DNA of 12,398 nt from Desulfobacterales bacterium (lineage in GTDB: Bacteria > Desulfobacterota > Desulfobacteria > Desulfobacterales > JAFDCJ01): assembly GCA_020345785.1 (NCBI GenBank), contig CP070771.1:5135331-5147728 (forward strand), written 5' to 3'. Both the position numbers and the translations under genes were made by a program. The stretch's first letter is position 1; each line of letters starts with the position of its first letter. This document shows positions 5,816-12,398 of the stretch, piece after piece. The notes under the pieces were generated by a model. That model made no database searches, had not been told where the DNA came from, and saw only the letters and a list, made by a program, of their open reading frames with translations.

Positions 5816-8635
5816 ATGAATAAAAAAGGCAGGTTTGCGGTTCTGATATCCGTTTGTTTAACGATTTCGGTTTTACATGCCTGCCGATCGAAAGCCTTGC
5901 CCAAGGCCGTGCCCAGCGTTGAAAACGGCATTCTTGATTTGAGAGATTGGAATTTTGACAAAGATGGCCCGGTGACGCTTGACGGTAGATGGGAGTTTTA
6001 TTGGAACAGGCATTTGATTCCGGATGATTTTTCGGCTGAAAGCCCACCCACCATGAGTGGTTTTATCAAAGTCCCCGGGACATGGAATGGGTACGAAGTC
6101 AAGGGCAAGAATCTTTCCGGTGAGGGTTATGCAACCTATCGGTTAGAAGTTCTTCTGGCAGGGGCGGGCCAAAGATTGGCCTTCAAGTTTTTAGATATGG
6201 CGGTGGCTTTTTCCGTGTCTGTGAATGGAAAAATGATAATGTCGGCAGGAAAACCGGGTAAAAACCGTGAATCGACATGGCCTCAGTTTCATCCTCAAGT
6301 TGTCGAATTTACTCCGAGTTTAGAGCGGTTGGAGATAATTATTCAAGTATCAAATTTCCATCATCGCAAGGGCGGAGCCTGGGAACCCATCCTGCTGGGC
6401 TCAAAGGACGATATTTGGCAAATAAGACAAAAAGCTCTGAGTTTTAACTTATTCCTGTTTGGCGGTATTTTGATCATGGGTATTTACCACATCGGTCTTT
6501 TTATTTTCAGGCCGCAAGAAAAATCCACCCTTTTTTTCGGAATTTTCTGCTTTCTGATTGCTGTCAGGAGTCTTGTAACCGGTGAAAGATACCTAATCGA
6601 GTTCTTGCCAAACTTTGACTGGGAAATTCATACAAAAATAGCTTATCTGACATATTATACCGGAGTTCCCATATTCGCTGCCTATGCCAGAAATATTTTC
6701 CCCAAAGAAGTTCCAAAATTTGTGATTTATACTATTGCGATCATTGGGGGCTTATTTTCAGCTATCGTTTTCTTTACACCCGCCAAAATTTACACTTACA
6801 CCACCCCTGTATATCATATTTTTACAATTCTGGTTTTTTGTTATGGATTCTATGTTCTCATCCTGGCGAGATACCGCCAGCGCCAGGAGGCGAGTCTGTA
6901 TTTGGCCGGTTTTATTGTCTTATTTTTATCGGGCGTCAATGATATTATGTATTCGAATCTTCTTATAAAGACCGGCTACATGATACAATTTGGATTTTTC
7001 GTATTTATTTTTTCTCAGGCATTACTTCTTTCTCTTAGATTCTCAAAAGCGTTCGCAACGGTTGAGTCGCAACGACTCACGCTGGAAGATACAATTAAAG
7101 CCTATAAAAATGAAATCATGGAACGCGAGCGTACCGAGGAAGCGCTGCGAGAAAGTGAGGAGAAGTATCGTCAGTTGGTTGAAAATGCCAATGAAGCAAT
7201 TGTCGTTGCGCAAGATGGAATGTTGCGCTTCGTCAATCCCAGCGCAATTGAGCTTTTAGGCTATACGGAAGAAGAGTTGAAAACCAATCCCTTTATAGAT
7301 TGGGTGCATCCGGATGAACGAAATGTGGTTCGTCAAAATTATTTAAAAAGGATCAGCGGTGAACCTGTGCCGGCAAACTTTACGATAAGGTGCATACCCA
7401 AAGATGGCAGTGTCAAATGGGTAAATATCAATTCGGTCCGGATTTCCTGGGAGGGTTCTCCCGCGACATTGACTTTTCTAAGCGATATCACTGAAAAACG
7501 CCAGTTGGAGGAAGAGCTCCTGAAGTCTCAGAAACTCGAGTCCATCGGCGTTCTGGCAGGCGGCATCGCCCACGATTTCAACAATATTTTGGCATCGATA
7601 ATGGGTAATATTTCCCTGGCCAAGCTGGATGCCTCTCCCAATGATACCATCTACAAGTTCCTTGAAAAAGCGGAAAAGGCGTCTAAGCGGGCGACGGGAC
7701 TGACCCAGCAACTGCTTACGTTTTCCAGAGGTGGCGCGCCGGTTAAGAAGGTCACATCCATATCGGGCGTCATCATTGATTGCTCAACCTTTGTTCTGAG
7801 CGGCTCCAAGGTCAGATGCGATTTTAATTTGCCAACCGACCTGTGGCCGGTGGAGATAGATGTGGATCAGATCAGTCAAGTCATCCAAAATATCATTATC
7901 AATGCCGATCAGGCCATGCCTGATGGAGGAATCATTCGCATAAGTGCCGAAAACATTACAGTCGGTGCGGATCAAGGCTTGCCTCTGACGTCCGGCCGAT
8001 ATGTCAAGATCGCAATCAAGGATTTGGGATCCGGCATCCCAGAGGTGTATCTCAATAAAATTTTTGATCCCTATTTTACTTCCAAGCAAAATGGAGTCGG
8101 TTTGGGGCTTGCAACCGCATACTCGATTATAAGAAGGCATGACGGCCACATTGGCGTTGAATCACAAGTGGGGGTAGGAACGACGTTTACGGTTTACCTG
8201 CCATCTTCGAAAGAAGAAGCACCTAAAACGGTCGAAGACAGGCACAATCCATTAACGGGCAGGGGCAAAATTCTCGCTATGGATGATGAGGATATGATAC
8301 GAGACCTTATTCGTCATATGCTGCATCGCATGGGATATAAAGCTGAAGTGGCCTGCGATGGCGAGCAGGCCATCCATTTATACCGGCGCGCACTTGAGGC
8401 TGGCGAACCGTTTGATGTGGTGATACTCGATTTGACCGTACCCGGAGCCATGGGAGGAAAAGAGGCCTTCGAAAAACTGCGTGAAATGGATCCGAACGTG
8501 AAGGCCATCGTCTCCAGCGGTTATTCAAATGATCCAATCATGTCCAACTATAAAAATTATGGATTCAGCGGTGTTGTGGTGAAGCCGTTTAATATGCAAA
8601 ATCTCAGCGAAACGCTAAACGAAGTTCTCAACTAG
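5816..8635 (+). CDS. Hybrid sensor histidine kinase (7TMR-DISM, PAS, HisKA, HATPase, receiver)
   Basis: A membrane sensor kinase, 939 residues from the ATG at 5816, which has AAGGAA eight bases upstream; an in-frame TTG at 5780 lacks that support. Residues 1-23 form an export signal ending in LHAC, a possible lipobox with C23. About 35-205 is a beta-rich extracytoplasmic domain of the 7TMR-DISM type (DGRWEFYWN, KVPGTWNGY), proposed to bind carbohydrate-like or other small ligands. Several membrane helices fill about 208-410, and a helical linker leads to a PAS domain (about 443-566). HisKA carries the H-box GGIAHDFNN with H586; HATPase_c has N696, D736 in DLGSGIP, and GVGLGLA. The C-terminal receiver has D823/D824, phospho-acceptor D872 and K923. 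It has no DNA-binding output, so a separate partner is needed. Its first half is AT-richer than neighbouring genes. Confidence 0.93.
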   Translation: MNKKGRFAVLISVCLTISVLHACRSKALPKAVPSVENGILDLRDWNFDKDGPVTLDGRWEFYWNRHLIPDDFSAESPPTMSGFIKVPGTWNGYEVKGKNLSGEGYATYRLEVLLAGAGQRLAFKFLDMAVAFSVSVNGKMIMSAGKPGKNRESTWPQFHPQVVEFTPSLERLEIIIQVSNFHHRKGGAWEPILLGSKDDIWQIRQKALSFNLFLFGGILIMGIYHIGLFIFRPQEKSTLFFGIFCFLIAVRSLVTGERYLIEFLPNFDWEIHTKIAYLTYYTGVPIFAAYARNIFPKEVPKFVIYTIAIIGGLFSAIVFFTPAKIYTYTTPVYHIFTILVFCYGFYVLILARYRQRQEASLYLAGFIVLFLSGVNDIMYSNLLIKTGYMIQFGFFVFIFSQALLLSLRFSKAFATVESQRLTLEDTIKAYKNEIMERERTEEALRESEEKYRQLVENANEAIVVAQDGMLRFVNPSAIELLGYTEEELKTNPFIDWVHPDERNVVRQNYLKRISGEPVPANFTIRCIPKDGSVKWVNINSVRISWEGSPATLTFLSDITEKRQLEEELLKSQKLESIGVLAGGIAHDFNNILASIMGNISLAKLDASPNDTIYKFLEKAEKASKRATGLTQQLLTFSRGGAPVKKVTSISGVIIDCSTFVLSGSKVRCDFNLPTDLWPVEIDVDQISQVIQNIIINADQAMPDGGIIRISAENITVGADQGLPLTSGRYVKIAIKDLGSGIPEVYLNKIFDPYFTSKQNGVGLGLATAYSIIRRHDGHIGVESQVGVGTTFTVYLPSSKEEAPKTVEDRHNPLTGRGKILAMDDEDMIRDLIRHMLHRMGYKAEVACDGEQAIHLYRRALEAGEPFDVVILDLTVPGAMGGKEAFEKLREMDPNVKAIVSSGYSNDPIMSNYKNYGFSGVVVKPFNMQNLSETLNEVLN

Positions 8636-8721
8636 CGCCGCGAAGCATCACTATCAGACACTCGCAGGTTTAATCTGGGGATGCACGGCCGCAAACCATT
8701 CAGCTCACCCCGCAGCCATGA

Positions 8722-9999
8722 TTACTCTACCAGTCCACACCAGCGTGCCATAAACAGGGCATAGGTTTTGGCCGTCTGCATGACACTGTCAAGCTGAACC
8801 CTTTCATTGGCGCCGTGGATACTTTCAGCCACCGGTCCGTAACAGGTGGCCTGGCTGCGGCCGAAATGGTGAAAGGCCCGCAAATCCGTCGTGCAGGTCG
8901 CAACGTAGGTTGCGGCATCCGCGCCCGTCAGTGTCCGGTGGCAGTTGTTGAGGGTTGCCAGGGCCGGCAGGCTGCGGTCGGCGCTGTGGCCGTCGGAGCG
9001 AAACCCGTAAAACTCGACTGCGGGCGGGTTTTCAGCCAGCCAGGTATTTTCTGCGGCCGCCTGCGAAACCGTTTGGATAATTTTTTGGCGGATGTCAGTG
9101 AATTGTGTACCGGGAAAATAGGACAATCGGCCATGAAATTCCGCGGTGTCCGGCACCGAAGACGGCCAGCTGCCGCCCTTGAAAATACCGATATTCAGGT
9201 TCAATGGATGGTCTATATCCCGGTAGGCCTCCGGTCGCGCAGCCGCATTGAGTTCGGTTTCCAGGCCGCGCAACGCCGATATAATGGGAAAACAGGTTTC
9301 GATGGCATTCACCCCGCTGCCGGCCGCCAGAACGTGGCGCGCAGCCCCGGCCACACTGACCTTGAACCACAGCACCCCGACCTGATGGGTCAGGATGGTC
9401 GGACCGAACGGCTCCGGAATCAAGACGGCTTCGGCGTCATAGCCGGCCTGGATGCAGGCCAGGGCGCCGTTGCCGCTGCACTCTTCCTCGATCACCGCTT
9501 CCACCGTCACGGGGGCCCGCAGGGCAAAGCCGGCCGTCTCAACGGCCTTGAGGGCGTAGGTCATGGCGGCAACACCGGCCTTCATATCCCCTGCTCCCCG
9601 GCCGTACAGCCAGCCGTCGCGAATTTCGGACACAAAGGGATCCCGCTGCCAGAACGTGCCTCCCCCCGGATCGACCACATCCAAGTGTCCGTTGAGCAGC
9701 AGGCTGCGACCGCCTTCAGCGCCCTCCGGCCGGATGCCGACGATGTTATATCGATTGTCATATTCCCAGGGCACCGGCGCAAATCCGGGGTGTTCGGCGA
9801 GGATCGCAGGATCGATCGGTACCTGGCGCGTTTCCAATCCCAGCTTTTTAAGCTCGGCCTCCATGACCCGCAGGGCCGAAATTTCGTTGCCCAGCGTGCT
9901 GGGTTCGGCCACCAGCCGGCTGGCGAAATCGACAATGTCCTCCGCCAATTTTTCCGTCGCCGTGATGATCTGCTTTTCTTTATTATTCAATTCCGTCAT
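8722..9999 (-). CDS. M20 family metallopeptidase / ArgE-DapE-type deacylase
   Basis: A cytoplasmic zinc hydrolase of 425 residues, related to acetylornithine deacetylase, succinyl-diaminopimelate desuccinylase and carboxypeptidase G2. Metal and catalytic positions are all visible: H105 and D107 in NGHLDVVDPG, bridging D138 in GRGAGDMKAG, the EEE triplet at 171-173 (catalytic base and ligand), E196 in IPEPFG, and the late ligand H395 in ESIHGANE. The lid/dimerisation domain between about 205 and 320 contains the GAARH segment with H222. The ATG at 9997-9999 has AAAGGA eight bases upstream. The gene stands alone and converges on the kinase gene with an 86-nt gap lacking a clear terminator. With no arginine or lysine biosynthesis neighbours, the substrate (N-acyl amino acid or peptide) cannot be assigned. 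Confidence 0.92.
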   Translation of the reverse strand: MTELNNKEKQIITATEKLAEDIVDFASRLVAEPSTLGNEISALRVMEAELKKLGLETRQVPIDPAILAEHPGFAPVPWEYDNRYNIVGIRPEGAEGGRSLLLNGHLDVVDPGGGTFWQRDPFVSEIRDGWLYGRGAGDMKAGVAAMTYALKAVETAGFALRAPVTVEAVIEEECSGNGALACIQAGYDAEAVLIPEPFGPTILTHQVGVLWFKVSVAGAARHVLAAGSGVNAIETCFPIISALRGLETELNAAARPEAYRDIDHPLNLNIGIFKGGSWPSSVPDTAEFHGRLSYFPGTQFTDIRQKIIQTVSQAAAENTWLAENPPAVEFYGFRSDGHSADRSLPALATLNNCHRTLTGADAATYVATCTTDLRAFHHFGRSQATCYGPVAESIHGANERVQLDSVMQTAKTYALFMARWCGLVE

Positions 10000-10122
10000 G
10001 GAATTAGTCCTTTACTACCTTTTTGAAAACTACTAAGGCGGCCATAATTATTTAGATATGAAATGCTAACATATTAAACGTTGTATTCACCGCAAAGACG
10101 CAGCGAACGCTGAGGAGTTATT

Positions 10123-10157
10123 TTTTCATTTGCCGCTGAGAGGGCGGCAAATGAAAA
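10123..10157. repeat. Perfect 14-bp hairpin within the intergenic element
   Basis: TTTTCATTTGCCGC (10123-10136) pairs exactly with GCGGCAAATGAAAA (10144-10157) around the loop TGAGAGG. A T-run precedes rather than follows the stem in both reading directions, so it is not a standard intrinsic terminator. Confidence 0.7.
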
Positions 10158-10252
10158 TCCGTAACCACTTCGTGGTGGGATTTGTATACCGTTGGAACTT
10201 TTATGAGCGTCTACTAACTGATACAATGCTATTTTGCCCGCAGGGCTGTTGT

Positions 10253-10287
10253 TTTTCACTTACTGGCCTTTCAGCAGAAAGTGAAAA
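10253..10287. repeat. Hairpin at the right side of the intergenic element
   Basis: TTTTCACTT (10253-10261) pairs with AAGTGAAAA (10279-10287). After an A-A mismatch, CTG (10263-10265) pairs with CAG (10275-10277), leaving a 9-nt loop. The plus-strand side is followed by GAAAAATC and not by T residues. Confidence 0.55.
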
Positions 10288-10385
10288 GAAAAATCAACTT
10301 TGCGACCTTTGCGCCTCGAGCGTAGCGGGCGGTGAATCCATGTCTAAAGACTAATGAACTTATTAGTATAACCGGGAACCCTTAA

Positions 10386-10401
10386 TCCCGCCCGGGCGGG
10401 A
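10386..10401 (-). terminator. 16-bp GC-rich palindrome, possible terminator of the CoA-transferase operon
   Basis: TCCCGCCCGGGCGGGA is a perfect palindrome located 25-40 nt past the stop codon of the minus-strand CoA-transferase B gene, a natural position for a transcription end. On the minus strand it is followed by TTAAGGG and has no proper U-tract, so terminator function is only a positional guess. A symmetric protein-binding site is also possible. Confidence 0.3.
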
Positions 10402-10425
10402 AACCGCTTAACCTATATTAATTGT

Positions 10426-11076
10426 TTAAAACTTAGGCAGATCTCCGTCCGGTATGATCAGATCAGCCGCGGTATTGGCGACCACCTGATCGACACTGGT
10501 GTCGGATGCGATTTCTTTTAATCTCAGACCGTCGGCGGACACCTCGATGACGGCCTGTTCGGTGATGATCAGGTCGACACAGCCTTTGGCGGTCAGCGGC
10601 AGGGTGCAGCGGTTTAATATTTTCGGCTGACCGTTGCGGGTGGTGTGGGTGGTGGTGACGATCACCCGCCTGGCTTTCTGGGCCAATTCCATTCCGCCGC
10701 CGATGCCCGGGGCGTGTTTGCCGGGGATGATCCAATTGGCCAGATCGCCGTTTTTAGAAATTTCCAGCGCACCTAAGAAGGCCACATCCAGCCGGCCGCC
10801 GCGCACCAGGGCAAAGGACAGCGCACTGTCGAAAAAAGAGGCGCCCGGCACCAGGGTCACATAATTGCCCCCGGCATCGATCAGATTGCGGTCTTCCGTG
10901 CCCCGCCGGCAGCGTAGTCCCATCCCCAGGATGCCGTTTTCCGAGTGCACCCAGATGCCCATGCCTTCCGGCAGATAACGAGGAATCATGGTCGGTATGC
11001 CGATGCCCAGGTTGATCACCTGGCCCGATTGCACCTCCCGTGCGGCCCGCACGGCGATTTTTTCTTTATATGACAT
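10426..11076 (-). CDS. Family I CoA-transferase, subunit B (AtoA/ScoB-like)
   Basis: The beta subunit of a two-subunit 3-oxoacid/short-chain acyl CoA-transferase, 216 residues, normal for the family. It carries the catalytic glutamate in the HSENG motif (E46), which forms the glutamyl-CoA thioester intermediate. Other family elements are the NLGIGIPT loop (22-29) and the GALEISKNGDLANW and GIGGGMEL segments. The enzyme moves CoA between a carboxylic acid and an acyl-CoA, for example acetyl-CoA or succinyl-CoA with acetoacetate or butyrate; the sequence does not identify the acids. The ATG at 11074-11076 lies inside the end of the subunit A gene (11-nt overlap), so the two are translationally coupled, consistent with equimolar subunits. 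Confidence 0.92.
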   Translation of the reverse strand: MSYKEKIAVRAAREVQSGQVINLGIGIPTMIPRYLPEGMGIWVHSENGILGMGLRCRRGTEDRNLIDAGGNYVTLVPGASFFDSALSFALVRGGRLDVAFLGALEISKNGDLANWIIPGKHAPGIGGGMELAQKARRVIVTTTHTTRNGQPKILNRCTLPLTAKGCVDLIITEQAVIEVSADGLRLKEIASDTSVDQVVANTAADLIIPDGDLPKF

Positions 11077-11761
11077 GATGTGCCAAGATCCCGTATTCTT
11101 GTGTTAGTTCTTTGATTTCAATCACATGATCCACAAAGGCGCTCGGCGTGTGAATTTGATCCGGCGCCAGGGCTCCGATTTCCACCACCTGTTCGACCTC
11201 GGCAATGACCGTGCGGGCGGCGGTGGCCATGACCGGATTGAAATTGCGTGCGCTTTTTTCATAGACCAGATTGCCGCTGGGATCTCCCATCGCGGCATGA
11301 ATCAGTGCGACGTCGGCCTTCAGGGCCGGCTCAACGATCACCTCCCGGCCGTCCATGAAGATGGTTTGTTTTTTTTCTTTCAAGATCGTATCAATTCCGA
11401 TGTCGGTCAAAAACCCGTAAAGACCGGCCCCGCCGGTGCGGATCTTTTCAGCCAGGATCCCCTGGGGATAAAACTCGACCTCAATCTCGCCGCGGTTCAT
11501 GATCCCGATCACGGTGGCGTTGAGCCCCAGATGCGAGGTGATGATTTTGCGGACGTGTCCGGCCTCGATCAGCTTGGACACACCCATGTGGTCCTCGTTG
11601 GCCTCGTTTTTTATCAGGGTCAGGCCCGCGGCGCCGCTGGCCAACAATGCGTCCACCAGAGTAAAGGGCGTGCCGGGCACCCCGAAGCCGCCCACCATGA
11701 CCGTCAGACCGTCGCTGAAGACGTTGCGGATGTCTTCCATCGAACACATTTTATCCGTCAT
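11066..11761 (-). CDS. Family I CoA-transferase, subunit A (AtoD/ScoA-like)
   Basis: The alpha subunit of the same CoA-transferase, 231 residues. The glycine-rich CoA-binding loop GGFGVPGTP is at 24-32. The conserved [19 protein letters not shown] run lies at about 95-113, followed by [29 protein letters not shown] (about 146-165) and [13 protein letters not shown] (about 170-182) match the AtoD family. The fragment [13 protein letters not shown] departs from the more common GIPAFYTPTGVGT, suggesting a subgroup with a different acid preference; this is inferred. The ATG overlaps the TGA of the upstream ABC ATPase gene (ATGA at 11761-11758), with GAGGTG just before it. Confidence 0.92.
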   Translation of the reverse strand: MTDKMCSMEDIRNVFSDGLTVMVGGFGVPGTPFTLVDALLASGAAGLTLIKNEANEDHMGVSKLIEAGHVRKIITSHLGLNATVIGIMNRGEIEVEFYPQGILAEKIRTGGAGLYGFLTDIGIDTILKEKKQTIFMDGREVIVEPALKADVALIHAAMGDPSGNLVYEKSARNFNPVMATAARTVIAEVEQVVEIGALAPDQIHTPSAFVDHVIEIKELTQEYGILAHHVI

Positions 11762-12398
11762 TTGAACACCTCTGCCAGAAAACGCTGGGTGCGTTCATGG
11801 GTTGGGTGGTAAAAAAGCTGGCCTGGCGGCCCCTCTTCCACAATGACGCCGTCGGCCATGAAGATGACATGATCGGCCACCTCGGCCGCAAAGCGCATTT
11901 CGTGGGTGACGATCAACATGGTCATATGCTCTTCGGCCAGCTTTTTCATGACTTTGTTGACCTCACCGATCAGCTCCGGATCCAGGGCGGAGGTCACCTC
12001 GTCGAACAGCATGACTTTCGGCTCCATGGCCAGGGCCCGCGCAATGGCCACGCGCTGTTTCTGTCCGCCGGACAGCTGAGCCGGATAGAAGTTGACCTTG
12101 TCCGTCAGGTCGACTTTGGCCAGCAGCTGGCTGGCAGACGCTTCGGCTGTTTTGCGCGGGGTCTTTTTGAGCAGAATGGGCGCCATGGTGATGTTTTCCA
12201 TGACCGTCATATGGGGAAACAGGTTGAAATGCTGAAAAACCATTCCCATATCCTGGCGGATCCGGTTGATGTGCTTTTCGAATTTGCGGCCCTTGAGCGG
12301 CAGGTTGACCTGGACGTCTTCAATCCAGATTTCACCATCGTTCACGGTCTCCAGATGGTTGATGGAGCGCAGCAGCGTGCTTTTGCCGGATCCGCTGG
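11758..12398 (-). CDS. Polar amino acid ABC transporter ATP-binding protein, GlnQ type (partial, 5' end outside window)
   Basis: ATPase subunit of a polar amino-acid uptake system. The reading frame stays open to the window edge. Upstream of an internal GTG at 12345 it encodes [16 protein letters not shown], the end of Walker A, so the gene is truncated by the window and GTG 12345 is not its start. Downstream come the Q-loop [15 protein letters not shown], typical of GlnQ/HisP ATPases, the signature [15 protein letters not shown], Walker B VMLFDE with the D-loop SALDPE, and the switch histidine in IVTHEM. Only some 20-40 N-terminal residues should be missing. Cognate permease and binding-protein genes would be expected upstream, beyond 12398. 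Its stop overlaps the CoA-transferase A start. Confidence 0.94.
   Translation of the reverse strand, partial: SGSGKSTLLRSINHLETVNDGEIWIEDVQVNLPLKGRKFEKHINRIRQDMGMVFQHFNLFPHMTVMENITMAPILLKKTPRKTAEASASQLLAKVDLTDKVNFYPAQLSGGQKQRVAIARALAMEPKVMLFDEVTSALDPELIGEVNKVMKKLAEEHMTMLIVTHEMRFAAEVADHVIFMADGVIVEEGPPGQLFYHPTHERTQRFLAEVFK

Larger units (their letters stand above)
10085..10337. repeat. Interspersed-repeat-like element with inverted ends and internal stem-loops
   Basis: The gene-free gap is bounded by a 9-bp inverted repeat, ATTCACCGC (10085-10093) and GCGGTGAAT (10329-10337). Adjoining the ends are GCAAAGACGCAGCG on the left and CTTTGCGACCTTTGCG on the right, a CGCAAAG-rich style that I associate with repeats found in many environmental bacterial genomes (recollection, not a search). 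Inside are several stem-loops: a perfect 14-bp stem (10123-10136 with 10144-10157), an imperfect one at 10155-10183, GCCC/GGGC at 10236-10246, and a 9-bp stem extended by CTG/CAG at 10253-10287. No transposase or credible ORF is present, so it would be non-autonomous. No target-site duplication is evident. Confidence 0.5.

Noticed and set aside
8636..8721. Terminator between the convergent kinase and M20 genes
   Set aside because: Only a 5-bp GGTTT/AAACC pairing with a 21-nt loop and no T-run could be found.
8815..10026. A 403-codon open frame on the plus strand
   Set aside because: It is antisense to the M20 gene, whose complete set of metal-binding and catalytic motifs shows which strand is coding; the plus-strand product has no recognisable fold and biased composition.
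10130..10354. A 74-codon frame across the intergenic element
   Set aside because: It reads through stem-loops and CTTTGCG motifs, has no domain-like content or clear ribosome binding site, and is best seen as a chance frame in a repeat.
11126..11812. A 228-codon open frame on the plus strand
   Set aside because: It is antisense to CoA-transferase subunit A and the end of the ABC ATPase gene, both clearly recognised.
12343..12345. GTG as start of the GlnQ-type ATPase
   Set aside because: The same frame continues upstream and encodes the Walker A motif up to the window edge, so the gene begins outside the window.

Overview
The window looks like chromosomal DNA of an anaerobic, Gram-negative bacterium. 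It has moderate-to-high GC, apart from an AT-richer island around 5340-7100. The gene content (DppBCDF-type transporter with moaB, a large hybrid sensor kinase of the 7TMR-DISM type, a family I CoA-transferase, and an interspersed intergenic repeat with stem-loops) would fit a sulfate-reducing or fermentative Desulfobacterota member. That placement is inference from gene content, not proof.

Layout. (1) 58-4508, plus strand: a tightly packed operon with two permeases and two ATPases of a DppBCDF/OppBCDF-type peptide (or nickel/other small solute) importer, followed by a molybdenum-cofactor gene, moaB, whose start lies inside the last ATPase gene. No substrate-binding protein is in the window; it may lie upstream. 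(2) 4602-5267, plus: an exported spondin-domain protein behind a hairpin that covers its ribosome binding site. (3) 5268-5815: mostly non-coding and AT-rich. It holds a GC-rich hairpin just after the spondin gene, a promoter-like site with an embedded TTATCA-N8-TGATAA dyad resembling a Fur box, and a possible 49-residue cysteine-containing small ORF. (4) 5816-8635, plus: a 939-residue hybrid histidine kinase (extracellular DISM domain, seven-helix membrane region, PAS, HisKA, HATPase, receiver). (5) 8722-9999, minus: an M20-family deacylase/peptidase, convergent with the kinase. (6) 10000-10425: a gene-free gap containing a roughly 250-bp repeat-like element with inverted ends and several internal stem-loops, plus a 16-bp GC-rich palindrome. 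(7) 10426-12398, minus: an operon running from a GlnQ-type amino-acid ABC ATPase (cut by the window edge inside its Walker A motif) into the A and B subunits of a family I CoA-transferase, joined by ATGA and 11-nt overlaps.

How they work together: two uptake systems (peptide-type and polar amino-acid-type), an M20 hydrolase and a CoA-transferase suggest growth on peptides, amino acids and organic acids. The most unusual signals are regulatory. Perfect short hairpins sequester the Shine-Dalgarno sequences of the first permease gene (42-58) and the spondin gene (4571-4593), and a third structure covers the start codon of the small ORF. The translational coupling of an ABC ATPase to a CoA-transferase and of an importer to moaB also deserves attention. 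I found no CRISPR array, tRNA, rRNA, transposase or phage gene.
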